From Bacteroidales bacterium (GTDB lineage Bacteria > Bacteroidota > Bacteroidia > Bacteroidales > UBA1402), in the NCBI GenBank assembly GCA_021373135.1, contig JAJFTH010000003.1:834435-898434 (forward strand): DNA of 64,000 nucleotides, in the 5' to 3' direction. The notes under the pieces are model-generated. The model was given only the letters and a program-made list of their open reading frames with translations, made no database searches and was not told where the DNA came from. Shown piece by piece: positions 34,509 through 43,082 of this stretch (its first letter is position 1; every line of letters starts with the position of its first letter). The position numbers and the translations under genes are program-made.

Positions 34509-37313
34509 TTATATATCTTTATCTATCACAAGAACAGGCTCTTTTCCATCCAAATCCGGCCTGTAAAAATGAGCTGTAATCACTTTTTCTTCTCCCGGAA
34601 GTAGACTGAAGTAATTATCGCTCCAGAAAGTAGGCAGAACTTCATCCCCTTTCTCTCCCTTTGTGATCATAAGCCGGTTGAAAAACGCAAGTTTGTTTGA
34701 GGTATTCTTTACTTTTACTTCCATAACGCCTTCGTCACCCTTCCAGCTAAAGTTGTGCGATATTTTCAATTTAACTTTTGGCATTCTGGCAATTTCACTT
34801 AAGTCAATTTGATTCTTTGCTGAAGAGAACCAGTAGAAATTATCGGATACGATGTTGCCTTTTACATCCTTGAGTATCAGTTTGACAAAATAGACAGGAG
34901 TCAAGCCTTTCAGCGTCGGCAGTTTGAAAAGTTCCTTGTAACGATCTTCCTCCATGTCGAATTTTATCTCTTTCTCCCATTTCACTTTCATATCGGAGTT
35001 CAGCACCCTGACATTTGCCGTCATATTTTGATGCGCTTGATGATTTGTGTTTATGACCGATACTGTAAAATCATTTTCATTCAGTTGTATATGAACCTGT
35101 TCCAATGCTTTCTTTGTGTAAAAATAGGCCGCATTGGGGTTTAGGAACCAGTCGTAAATCTGCCACAATACTTGCGGCCAGGTTGCATTGAGTTTCCAAA
35201 GCATCACCCCTGAAGTAATATCCCACATACGATGGTTGGCTGCTTCAAACATGGCCCTGTAACTTCCTGCATTTACATATTGTGCATGACGGACATATTC
35301 TTCCACGGTTGAGGGTTGTCCGTATTCTTCTCTGATAGCTCTGTCATAAGCCCCGTAAGCATAGCCATTCCCGTCCCAGGCATCATGATATGCCCATTTT
35401 TTATCCAAAGGATAGATCGAATCTTTCTTTCCTTGCCCCAAATCAAAGATGTATTTTTTCATGCTGGAAAGCGTCGAAATTGCCGGAACACCCAATTCGT
35501 TCCGGAACATTTGCTGTTTGACTTCCAATACTTTTTTATAATAGTAGGGATGTGGATACCAGGTATAATCAGGTGCGCCTTCATCAGTCATTCCCAAAGG
35601 CAGATCCGGTTTGATGTACGGAGTCAGTTTATCGACATCCCAACCGCAACTTGATGTGGGTAGGAAGGGTCTTGTCGGATCCAGTTCCTTAATGTATTGA
35701 CGCAAAGGCACGTACAATTCTTCTCGAAACATGGTTTCAATCTGACCCACCCACATCACCAAACCGGGGTGATTCCGGTATCTTTTAATGATGTCATAAT
35801 CGTTTTTCAGCGAAAGCTTGGTATCCAACGGATAAGCCATGCTTTTGGTTCCCGGATAGCTGGTCCAGCATTGATAAAAGACTTCCCAGTTCAACATCCC
35901 GTATTTATCGTAAATATCCATGATGTGATCAGGGGGGGAAGGCATGTCTTCGTTGGCAATCATATTGATGTTTGCTTCTGCCAAAAATCGGGTTTCGTCA
36001 TAAATTCTTTTCTCGTTCATATCGAGCATCATATCCGGTTGAAGGAAACCACCCCGGCAAAAAATCCGCTCCCCGTTTACCCAAAAAATCCGTCCGAATT
36101 CGCCGTCAATCTCTTTGAACGTATTCGTAATTTCCCGGATGCCGAATGTCGTGTTCCGAATGTCGGAAACGGCTCCATCGATTTCAAAAGAAAGATTCAG
36201 ATTGTGCAGATACTGTTTCCCGTATCCGTTCGGCCACCACAAATAAGGATTCTTGATGGTCAACTGTGAAAACTCTTCCGGTGAAAACGAAACGGTGATT
36301 GTTTGTCCGGCAGGTATATCCACTTCTTTTTCAAAGGCAACGGTTTCAAAATGCCCCGGCATTTCCTTTTTGTAAGTGTAAAAATCAACATCCTTGATTA
36401 GGTCTATCGTACCTTTGAGTACTCCTTTTACAGATGATTTTCCTACATTTTTCAGCTCAGTAGAAACAGTGATATTTGCACGTGTGGTGTCCGGTAACGG
36501 AAGGTCTGTTACGATGTACGGATCAACGATCACTACGTTGTTTGAATAGGTCAGATATACATCCTGATAAAGCCCTGTGTTGCGATCTCTGACCACGGGT
36601 GCACAGTCCCAGCCACCCATCAATTTAAGTGTTACATCTTTCCAGATGTCTTCGCTGCTTCCGCGATGATGGCCGAATGGCTTGAACTGAAAACCCGGAT
36701 TGGGTGTCCCCACATGGTCTACCTGATGGATTTTTACAGCCAGAATATTTTCTCCTTCCTGATTTACATATTCGGTGATATTGTATTTGAAGCGTTGAAA
36801 CATGCCTGCCATTTCCTGTGCTCCGGCTATTTGCTTGCCGTTTAGCCAGACATCGGCACGGTAATTGATACCATCGAAATTCAACCACACCTGTTTGCCT
36901 TTCTCTTCCTTTGGAATTCGGAATGTGGTTCGAAACCAGTATGGATCTTTAAACGGATTCGGAACACCTTTCAAATGTGAATATTTGTTTAAATCCAAAC
37001 GTTTGCTGAGATCGTCGGATGCATCCGGAATTTTCAGATCGTTCAAATCGAAATGCGGATCGGGATAAATGCCGGCTTTTACCAAGGCCCTTAACACGGT
37101 GGTAGGGACCTGTGCTTTGACCCATTTCTCACTGTTAAAATCAGAAGTGGAGACCATGCTGTCAGAGTCTGTAACCTGTGTCGAAGACTGCAACATCCAT
37201 TCTTGAAGCATTTGCTTTTTATTGGCTGTCTTTACAACTGCATTTTGTGCATGAATGTAAGATTGAGTTACAATAAAGTAAAGGACGAATAGTATGATTT
37301 TGGTTGACTTCAT
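34509..37313 (-). CDS. GH2-family exo-beta-D-glucosaminidase-like glycosidase
   Basis: A 934-residue exported enzyme (signal MKSTKIILFVLYFIVTQSYI, cleavage near HAQ). It has an N-terminal jelly-roll (FRTTFRIPKEEKGKQVWLNF; GINYRADVWLNGKQIAGAQE), an Ig-like domain with PYLWWPNGYGKQYLHNLNLS, and a TIM barrel (VNGERIFCRGGF; 'NMIANEDMPSP'; 'RNHPGLVMWVGQIE'; 'FRNELGVPAIS'). The architecture matches exo-glucosaminidase/mannosidase-type GH2. The usual acid/base 'NE' pair appears as Ile-Glu in VGQIE, which also occurs in the glucosaminidase branch. Activity on GlcN- or hexosaminide-terminated chains is inferred. It starts 5 bp after the ROK gene. Confidence 0.85.
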   Translation of the reverse strand: MKSTKIILFVLYFIVTQSYIHAQNAVVKTANKKQMLQEWMLQSSTQVTDSDSMVSTSDFNSEKWVKAQVPTTVLRALVKAGIYPDPHFDLNDLKIPDASDDLSKRLDLNKYSHLKGVPNPFKDPYWFRTTFRIPKEEKGKQVWLNFDGINYRADVWLNGKQIAGAQEMAGMFQRFKYNITEYVNQEGENILAVKIHQVDHVGTPNPGFQFKPFGHHRGSSEDIWKDVTLKLMGGWDCAPVVRDRNTGLYQDVYLTYSNNVVIVDPYIVTDLPLPDTTRANITVSTELKNVGKSSVKGVLKGTIDLIKDVDFYTYKKEMPGHFETVAFEKEVDIPAGQTITVSFSPEEFSQLTIKNPYLWWPNGYGKQYLHNLNLSFEIDGAVSDIRNTTFGIREITNTFKEIDGEFGRIFWVNGERIFCRGGFLQPDMMLDMNEKRIYDETRFLAEANINMIANEDMPSPPDHIMDIYDKYGMLNWEVFYQCWTSYPGTKSMAYPLDTKLSLKNDYDIIKRYRNHPGLVMWVGQIETMFREELYVPLRQYIKELDPTRPFLPTSSCGWDVDKLTPYIKPDLPLGMTDEGAPDYTWYPHPYYYKKVLEVKQQMFRNELGVPAISTLSSMKKYIFDLGQGKKDSIYPLDKKWAYHDAWDGNGYAYGAYDRAIREEYGQPSTVEEYVRHAQYVNAGSYRAMFEAANHRMWDITSGVMLWKLNATWPQVLWQIYDWFLNPNAAYFYTKKALEQVHIQLNENDFTVSVINTNHQAHQNMTANVRVLNSDMKVKWEKEIKFDMEEDRYKELFKLPTLKGLTPVYFVKLILKDVKGNIVSDNFYWFSSAKNQIDLSEIARMPKVKLKISHNFSWKGDEGVMEVKVKNTSNKLAFFNRLMITKGEKGDEVLPTFWSDNYFSLLPGEEKVITAHFYRPDLDGKEPVLVIDKDI

Positions 37314-37318
37314 TGTTT

Positions 37319-38221
37319 TTATTTTCTGTTTTTGCAATTCTCAAGCAATAGACAAGCAGCTCCGATAAAACCGGCATAATCGCCCAACTGAGCGAGTACT
37401 ACTTTCGTTTTTTCGGCGGGAACAGGACAGATCCTTTTTCGCAGATTAACTTCCATGGTGTCTTTGAAAAATGGGTGAGCGGCAGCAATGGAACCGCCCA
37501 ATACTACGATTTCCGGGTCAATGATGTTGATAGCCCAGGCTAATGGTACGGCAAGATGAGTCCCGAACTCTGCCCAGGTTTGCAAGGCATCCGCATCGCC
37601 GCATTCAGCCATTTGATAGATTTCAAGCGACGATTTATCGTTGCCCGAAATGGATTTGTAAATTTTCGAAACGCCTGCGCCCGAAATATAATCTTCCATG
37701 ATGCCTTCCTGATAAGGTGATGTCCAGATTTCACCGGCTGTGCCGGTGGCACCATTCAATATCTTTCCATCCATCACAGTGGCACAACCGATTCCGGTAC
37801 CCAAGGTGAAACCCAAAACGTTTTTTTTATGAACTGCCGCACCAAAAATACACTCGCCAAAAATCAAACAGTTTGCATCGTTATTGATGGAAACCGGAAT
37901 GCCAAAATAGCTTTGTACAGCCTCACGCAAGGGAAAAAATGGCATAGTAGGCAATTGCGGGCATTCGAGAATAACACCTGTTTCAATGTCCAACGGCCCT
38001 GTAGTACCAATACCGATACCTGCCACATCCTTGATTGTCAGTTTTAAATCACTGATGGTCTTTTCAATGGCATCTATTATTTTTTTTAGAATAATTTCTT
38101 TCGGCAAATGGCTTTCAGTAGGTACTTTCACAGGGGTACCCAGTACTCTCCCAGCCGTATCAATGGCACCTGTCATTATTTTGGTACCACCCAAATCTAC
38201 TCCGATCATTATTTTCTTCAT
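37319..38221 (-). CDS. ROK-family sugar kinase lacking the zinc motif
   Basis: A 300-residue cytoplasmic kinase: phosphate loop MIGVDLGGTKIMTGAID at residues ~5-21, the sugar/catalytic segment VSINNDANCLIFGE, the second phosphate motif FTLGTGIGCATVMDG, and the adenosine motif IVVLGGSIAAA. In classical ROK kinases the segment after 'GxGIG' contains ExGH and CxCGxxGC, which bind zinc and substrate. Here that place reads GTAGEIWTSPYQEGIMEDYI, with neither the His nor the cysteines. Sugar specificity is therefore unusual; GlcN, GlcNAc or ManNAc are candidates from context. The stop overlaps nothing; its ATG overlaps the MFS stop by 4 nt. Confidence 0.88.
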   Translation of the reverse strand: MKKIMIGVDLGGTKIMTGAIDTAGRVLGTPVKVPTESHLPKEIILKKIIDAIEKTISDLKLTIKDVAGIGIGTTGPLDIETGVILECPQLPTMPFFPLREAVQSYFGIPVSINNDANCLIFGECIFGAAVHKKNVLGFTLGTGIGCATVMDGKILNGATGTAGEIWTSPYQEGIMEDYISGAGVSKIYKSISGNDKSSLEIYQMAECGDADALQTWAEFGTHLAVPLAWAINIIDPEIVVLGGSIAAAHPFFKDTMEVNLRKRICPVPAEKTKVVLAQLGDYAGFIGAACLLLENCKNRK

Positions 38222-39453
38222 ATAGTCAGTTTCTTATTTTCGTTGATATCCAACTTCCCTTTCCCAAAACAGGATAAGGCAAAAACGTAAATAAATGCCA
38301 GCACGTTGATCATCATTCCCCATCGCATCGTAGAAACTTGTCCGGTGAAACCGACCAGCCATCCGATAAAAGCTCCTCCGACAATGGCTGTTCCTAAAAT
38401 ACCGGAGATAGTGCCATGGTTTCCCTTAAAGCTGTTAATGGCTGCACTGAATATGGAGGTAAATGAAGCACAGGTGAAATATCCCACCAAAGCAAAGGCT
38501 ATAAGTGCCGTATTTGCATTCCCTACAATTGCTGTGATTAGGGCAAGCACTGTACAAAGGCTGTGGAAAATGAAAATCTTTCTTTCGCTGACATATTTCA
38601 TCATCAAAGAAATGATCAACCTTCCGAATGCCTGAAATAACCAAAACAAAGCCACTACAAGTGCCGTTTTTGAGGGGAATACGGCATTCATAAAAGAGCC
38701 TTCATTCCAAAAAGATTGTGAATTGCTCATCCCATGTATTTTGTTCATGTAGGTGATGATGTATGAAGACACGCCGACTTCTGCACCTACGTAAAGGAAA
38801 ATGCCTAAACTATAGGTAAGTATGATGGGGTTCTTGAGCAGGAATTTGATTTTTGACAAATTTATTTTTTCATCTTCCTGAAGTTTTATGTCTGGAAATT
38901 TAGATAATGCCAGCATAAACAGAATGACGGCATTGATTATTCCAAACAGAAGATACACGGATTTCCATGAAAAGCCGTTTGACTGCATCAAAGGTACCAG
39001 AAGCGGACTAAATGCATATCCCAATGCCCCGATTCCGATGATCATCGTGAGATTTGCCGTGTATTTGCCTGGTATATCCAATTCCCTGATAAACGGATTT
39101 CCGGCTATCTGAATAGCCGTGACACCGACACCCACGAGGAAGATTACCAGAATAACAACCATATAATTATTGCTGATGAAACAAAGGAATGAGCCCAATG
39201 TCATCAAAACGGTACCCAAAAGAAGAATACTTTTTGCTCCGTATTTATCCATTGCCATCCCGAACGGTATCGAAGCAAGTCCATAGGACAAAAAGAAAGC
39301 AAATGGGAGCAGAGCTGCTATGGTAAGAGAAACATGGTATTCAATCTGAAATTTGTCAATAATCACCCCGAGGACTGATGTCAGCAATCCGAAGGAAACA
39401 TACAGCAGTACTGTTACAAATAGCAAGTATTTATTTTGTTTTGAGTGGACCAT
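38218..39453 (-). CDS. MFS sugar transporter (FucP/NagP-like)
   Basis: A 411-residue inner-membrane protein with about 12 transmembrane segments. The MFS loop 2-3 motif appears as GLASIPFGMAMDKYGAKSIL, and 'QIAGNPFIRELDIPGKYTAN' resembles the NPF segment of the FucP/GlcNAc (NagP) family. It probably imports the monosaccharide released by GH2/GH20 for phosphorylation by the ROK kinase, whose gene overlaps its stop codon. It starts 3 bp after the SIS gene's stop, so all are in one transcript. Confidence 0.88.
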   Translation of the reverse strand: MVHSKQNKYLLFVTVLLYVSFGLLTSVLGVIIDKFQIEYHVSLTIAALLPFAFFLSYGLASIPFGMAMDKYGAKSILLLGTVLMTLGSFLCFISNNYMVVILVIFLVGVGVTAIQIAGNPFIRELDIPGKYTANLTMIIGIGALGYAFSPLLVPLMQSNGFSWKSVYLLFGIINAVILFMLALSKFPDIKLQEDEKINLSKIKFLLKNPIILTYSLGIFLYVGAEVGVSSYIITYMNKIHGMSNSQSFWNEGSFMNAVFPSKTALVVALFWLFQAFGRLIISLMMKYVSERKIFIFHSLCTVLALITAIVGNANTALIAFALVGYFTCASFTSIFSAAINSFKGNHGTISGILGTAIVGGAFIGWLVGFTGQVSTMRWGMMINVLAFIYVFALSCFGKGKLDINENKKLTI

Positions 39454-39456
39454 GGT

Positions 39457-40521
39457 TTATTCTATTGCTGTTACTTTAGCACCACGCGAAAAGCTACCGG
39501 CTTCGAAATTCTTGGCTTTGGCATACGCGTCAATAAAGATTTGTACAGGGGTGATACTTTGAATGGAGAAAAGAAATTCATTTGATTCATCTATAAAAAA
39601 AGGCAGGATATTTTTGTTGTCCCAATCCATCTGAACGTTGGTTATCAGCCAAACCTTGCCGCCGAAGTTTGCTATATCTTCCGCCATGCGCAGGCTTTGC
39701 TTCAAGGTCTTGCCTTTGGCTGCGAACAAGATGGACTGAAAACCTTTAGTAACCATTTCCATGGGCCCATGTCTGAATTCACCTCCCAAAATACCTGTGG
39801 CAGCGATATGTGTAGCTTCTTTAAACATCAAAGCACTTTGACTGGCAGTTGAAAAGGCCGGTCCTCTGGCAATAACTTGTATGGCACCGACTTCACCGAA
39901 AAATTCCAGTATCTCTTTTAGCCAATTGTCTGAATGGAAAAATAGTTCAAAATTTGTCTGTAAACGGTTCAGCATTTTTATTTTGGCCGTATTCCAATCT
40001 CCTGAAAGATACCAACCTAAAATAAATGCCACCAGCGATGTGACGACATACGTTTTAGTGGAAGTCATTTCTTCCTTTCCGCCTTTGCATAACAAAGCGA
40101 CATCGGCTTTTTTTGCGAGTACACTTTTTTCATCATTCACAATGCCCACTGAAAAAACAGTTGATGGCAGCCGCTTTAAAATTTCCTTTATTTCAAAACT
40201 TTCCCCCGATTGTGATAAGCATACCAACATGGTCGGTTTGTTTAATAAAGAATAGTTATAATGCAATAGCTCACTCGTGTTGATGTATATGGAGTCTATC
40301 TTCAAGCTATTGAACAACCCTGAAGCCGCATGGGAAATGAAATAAGAACTACCCATACCGGTAAAAATGATTTGTTCGATATGCTTTTCTGAAATGGTCG
40401 TTTTTATTCTTTTCAAAAGTTCCAGACCTTCGATATTCGTATAGAAATTGATTACATTTTCAATAGCCTTTGGCTGTTCCAATATTTCTTTGAGAAACTG
40501 ATTCATCTTATTTCTTGACAT
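39457..40521 (-). CDS. SIS-domain sugar isomerase/deaminase (AgaS/NagB-II/FrlB type)
   Basis: The protein has 354 residues from the ATG at 40521. It has two SIS domains as in the isomerase half of GlmS: IIFTGMGSSYFISHAASGLF, then VCLSQSGESFEIKEIL, and in the second domain 'ARGPAFSTASQSALMFKEAT' and GGEFRHGPMEM, whose E-x-x-HGP is the catalytic/ligand element. The glutaminase domain of GlmS is absent, so it would run in the degradative direction (GlcN-6-P deamination or related aldose-ketose isomerisation). The longer frame to 40632 invades the DeoR coding sequence and is rejected. It completes the route import, kinase, deaminase. Confidence 0.9.
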   Translation of the reverse strand: MSRNKMNQFLKEILEQPKAIENVINFYTNIEGLELLKRIKTTISEKHIEQIIFTGMGSSYFISHAASGLFNSLKIDSIYINTSELLHYNYSLLNKPTMLVCLSQSGESFEIKEILKRLPSTVFSVGIVNDEKSVLAKKADVALLCKGGKEEMTSTKTYVVTSLVAFILGWYLSGDWNTAKIKMLNRLQTNFELFFHSDNWLKEILEFFGEVGAIQVIARGPAFSTASQSALMFKEATHIAATGILGGEFRHGPMEMVTKGFQSILFAAKGKTLKQSLRMAEDIANFGGKVWLITNVQMDWDNKNILPFFIDESNEFLFSIQSITPVQIFIDAYAKAKNFEAGSFSRGAKVTAIE

Positions 40522-40546
40522 TTTGTATAAAATCGCTATCTTTTTT

Positions 40547-41338
40547 TTAAACCATAAATACATCAATTCCGTCGTTGGAGAATCTCTTTTGTTCCGTATC
40601 CGACAGTTTCTTAGTAGTGATAATGATATCAATATCTTTTACTTGAGAGATGACTCCGAGACTTCTTCTTCCGAATTTGGAAGAATCTACGACTAAAATG
40701 ATCTCGCTGGATATTTCCATCATAACACGGCTGGTTTTTGCTTCCTGGATATTTGGAGTGGTAAGACCTCTTTCAAAATCAATTCCGTCTACGCCAATAA
40801 ATAATTTGGCAGCGGATAGTTTCCTTAGAGAATCGTCGGCGATGGGTCCTACCAATGTAGACGTTTCTTTTAGCAGAGAACCTCCGATAAGTATCACCTC
40901 AATATCGCTTTGCAACAGTTCATTTGCTATGTTTATGGCATTTGTAATGACTGTCAGCCGGTGCATGTGCTTTATTTCTTTGGCCAGCAGACTGGTTGTG
41001 GATCCGGAATCGAGAATAATGGTATCACCTTCGGAGATGAGTTTGGAAGCTTGTTTTGCAATTCTTAATTTCTCGTCCAGATTAATCTTTTCTTTTTCCG
41101 TCAGGGCCAGTCCGGGGTAAAGTTTATTAACTTTAATGGCACCTCCGTGTGTACGTTTTAATAACCCTCTTTTTTCGAGAATGATCAAGTCTTTGCGTAT
41201 GGTTACAGAAGTGGTATTAAACATCGCAGGCAAATCATTTGTTACCAAACGGTTCTCTTTTTCAAGTAATGCCATGATCTTTTCAAGCCGTTCTTCTTGA
41301 AATATTGCACTATGATTTTCGATTTTCAAATTTTTCAT
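40547..41338 (-). CDS. DeoR/GlpR-family transcriptional regulator
   Basis: A 263-residue regulator. The N-terminal DeoR helix-turn-helix (EERLEKIMALLEKENRLVTN; 'TTSVTIRKDLIILEKRGLLK'; RTHGGA) is joined to a C-terminal ISOCOT-type sugar-phosphate sensor (TIILDSGSTTSLLAKEI; NAINIANELL; 'VILIGGSLLKETSTLVGP'; LFIGVDGIDFERGLTTPN). It is the first gene of the minus-strand glycan region, 25 bp before the SIS gene, and is the only specific regulator there: no HTCS or ECF sigma pair is present. Probably represses the operon until a phosphorylated sugar binds. Confidence 0.92.
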   Translation of the reverse strand: MKNLKIENHSAIFQEERLEKIMALLEKENRLVTNDLPAMFNTTSVTIRKDLIILEKRGLLKRTHGGAIKVNKLYPGLALTEKEKINLDEKLRIAKQASKLISEGDTIILDSGSTTSLLAKEIKHMHRLTVITNAINIANELLQSDIEVILIGGSLLKETSTLVGPIADDSLRKLSAAKLFIGVDGIDFERGLTTPNIQEAKTSRVMMEISSEIILVVDSSKFGRRSLGVISQVKDIDIIITTKKLSDTEQKRFSNDGIDVFMV

Positions 41339-41658
41339 CTGTTTATAATTTTATTCATTTGATAGACAACTTTGTAGAAAAAACCAAGAAAGTAAATGAT
41401 CATCTACATGCTTTTCAGGTAATACTTTGATAGAGTGTGTTTCTCACGACTAAAGTCTATTTATTAGATTTAGAAACTAAACGAAAGCAAACATAATTAA
41501 AAGAAAATAATAAAAGCTATATGAAAGTTCATATTTAACATTATTTAAAACATTTTATGTTTGGAATTGTAGGAAACTCTCGGTTTTTGAATGTCGGTTA
41601 TTCCCGTCGTTTCCTTTACGGATCGTACCTTGAGAAGTGAGAAGATACCTGCCAACGT
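41339..41658. other. Intergenic upstream of the DeoR operon
   Basis: About 320 bases, strongly AT-rich to 41560 and then of mixed composition. It must hold the promoter of the DeoR-led operon, but no convincing TAnnTTTG box on the minus strand was identified. No ORF of note. Confidence 0.4.
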
Positions 41659-41952
41659 GGGATCAAATTGAAAAATTGTGGAGAAGTGTCAAAAGTATGG
41701 CATTTGTGATCTGCGGGATATTTAACATCGCTCCATTCGTGCAGGTAAAAAACACCGCTCCCTTTCGTACAGCGGCATAGCCTCCGTCTCCGCTAGTCCA
41801 GGTTTGTGTTCACTCGACTCCGGCATTTTTTGTTAGTCTCAAGAGCCGTCACAAAAAATATCGCCGGACTCTTCGTGTCCACTGCACCTGTCCGTCGAAG
41901 TCGACGTCAGCCATGCCACGGCCCTTCAGTGCGCTGCTTTGGGTGCATGAGA
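41659..41952 (+). repeat. Unclassified hairpin-bearing repeat, left copy with leader
   Basis: Two parts. The leader (41659-41755) aligns without gaps to the minus strand at 50886-50980 (for example GATCAAATTGAAAAATTGTG). The body (41753-41952) is repeated in inverted orientation at 42329-42531, with a perfect 35-bp block (41869-41903 against 42380-42414) and a perfect 22-bp block (41788-41809 against 42476-42497). Between the two blocks lies a copy-specific hairpin: CCGGC-ATTTTTTGT (41820-41833) pairing with ACAAAAAAT-atc-GCCGG (41851-41867). Confidence 0.88.
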
Positions 41953-42328
41953 CCGATTCGCCATTTAATGGAACTACTCGGAAAAGGCATTTATTACAAA
42001 TACAAGAACCGATATATTAAGGATTGCATCCAGGTATGAAAACAAAAAGCTTTTAAGTTTCCGGTGAGTCGTTGCTATTTTTAGTATCACAAGTGTTGTT
42101 ATCAGGAATGTTTATGAATAAGTACCGGATTTTTGGATAAAGAAAAGGTATGGTATAATGAACGTCCCCCTAACCGGATGAGCCTTTAAAAAATAGTAGA
42201 AAGAGAGTGCCTCTGCAATCTTCGGCATCTCTGAAAAGATGGACATTCTTTACCGCAAAATCATCAAGTTGAAGATTGAGGACGAACTCGAATAATTCTG
42301 GGATCGTTTGTACTGGAGAAGTACCACA

Positions 42329-42531
42329 GACCTTATATGCCCCAAGTAGCGCACTGAAGGGGAGCGGCATGGCCGACGCCGACTTCGACGGACAGGTGCA
42401 GTGGACACGAAGAGTTCGGCAAGACAAAATATTGAAGGTTCGAAGAAACGAAATTTTTGTGCCGGAGTCGAGTGGACACAAACCTGGACTAGCGGAGGCG
42501 GAGGTTATGCCGCTGCACGAAAGAAGCGGTG
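42329..42531 (-). repeat. Unclassified hairpin-bearing repeat, right copy (inverted)
   Basis: Reverse complement of the left body at roughly three-quarters identity overall, with perfect blocks of 35 and 22 bp. Its central hairpin (CGGCA at 42417-42421 with TGCCG at 42460-42464, plus ACAAAAT-type inner stem) has a different sequence from the left copy but the same position and length. A shortened leader (AAGTTGTGGAGTATTGG on the minus strand) continues past 42531. An open frame at 42276-42575 crosses the repeat but is not conserved in the left copy, which has stops. Confidence 0.85.
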
Positions 42532-42620
42532 CCCATTTTGCCAATACTCCACAACTTTGTAACTTAATCCGCTAACGGACAGATAGGTTGTCTGAGAATT
42601 GGAAAACATGATAGTCACAA

Positions 42621-42654
42621 AAAAAAGCCGGATCCACTTGGGTCCGGCTTTTTT
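42621..42654 (-). terminator. Terminator of the Hc1-like gene
   Basis: GCCGGATCC (42627-42635) pairs with GGGTCCGGC (42640-42648), one G-T wobble, flanked by A-run and T-run so it can work in both directions. It follows the Hc1 stop on the minus strand by 24 bp. Confidence 0.9.
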
Positions 42655-42678
42655 AGCAAAAAGAAAGAAAAGGATTTT

Positions 42679-42855
42679 TTACTTCTTAGAGGTTTCGATA
42701 GAAACTTTTCTGAATTCTTTCATCAACTTTTCAATTTCCAAAGATGCTTTTCTAGCTCTTGCACCTGCAGCTTTGTTGCCATTTCCCAATTGTAAACCTG
42801 CGTTTTTTGTAAAATCAGCAATAAAACCATTTGCTTTTTCCAGTAATTCGTTCAT
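42679..42855 (-). CDS. Histone H1-like Hc1 family protein
   Basis: A small gene of 58 codons: MNELLEKANGFIADFTKNAG, then LQLGNGNKAAGARARKASLE and IEKLMKEFRKVSIETSKK. This is the compact Bacteroidota Hc1-like protein, with the conserved 'NKAAGxRARKASLEIEK' core, lysine/arginine-rich, thought to bind and compact DNA. It is followed by a strong terminator and preceded by a good minus-strand promoter (42885-42914), so it is a single-gene unit. Confidence 0.92.
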   Translation of the reverse strand: MNELLEKANGFIADFTKNAGLQLGNGNKAAGARARKASLEIEKLMKEFRKVSIETSKK

Positions 42856-42884
42856 GATATAATATTTTTAAATTTAGGATGTTG

Positions 42885-42914
42885 CAAATATAAAATCTTA
42901 ATTCTAATAGCAAA
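42885..42914 (-). promoter_or_regulatory. Promoter of the Hc1-like gene
   Basis: On the minus strand TTTG (complement of CAAA 42911-42914), 18-nt spacer, TATATTTG (complement of 42885-42892), 29 bp before the start codon; close to the Bacteroidota consensus. Confidence 0.75.
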
Positions 42915-43082
42915 TCATGAATTCGCTTTTTTTTAATAATTTTTCTTCTTTTGATGATGAATGAATGCCTTTAATGCTGCATTTTTGAACATTTTCTCCA
43001 AAAAAGGCAAAAATTCGCGGACTCATATTCAAACCAAGGCCTGTTTCTTTTTTAGTACATTTGTAAAAAAATAAGATAGACA

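Noticed and set aside
42276..42575. 99-codon plus-strand frame across the right repeat copy
   Set aside because: The homologous left copy has stop codons in the same frame and the central hairpin destroys continuity, so the frame is not conserved as a protein.
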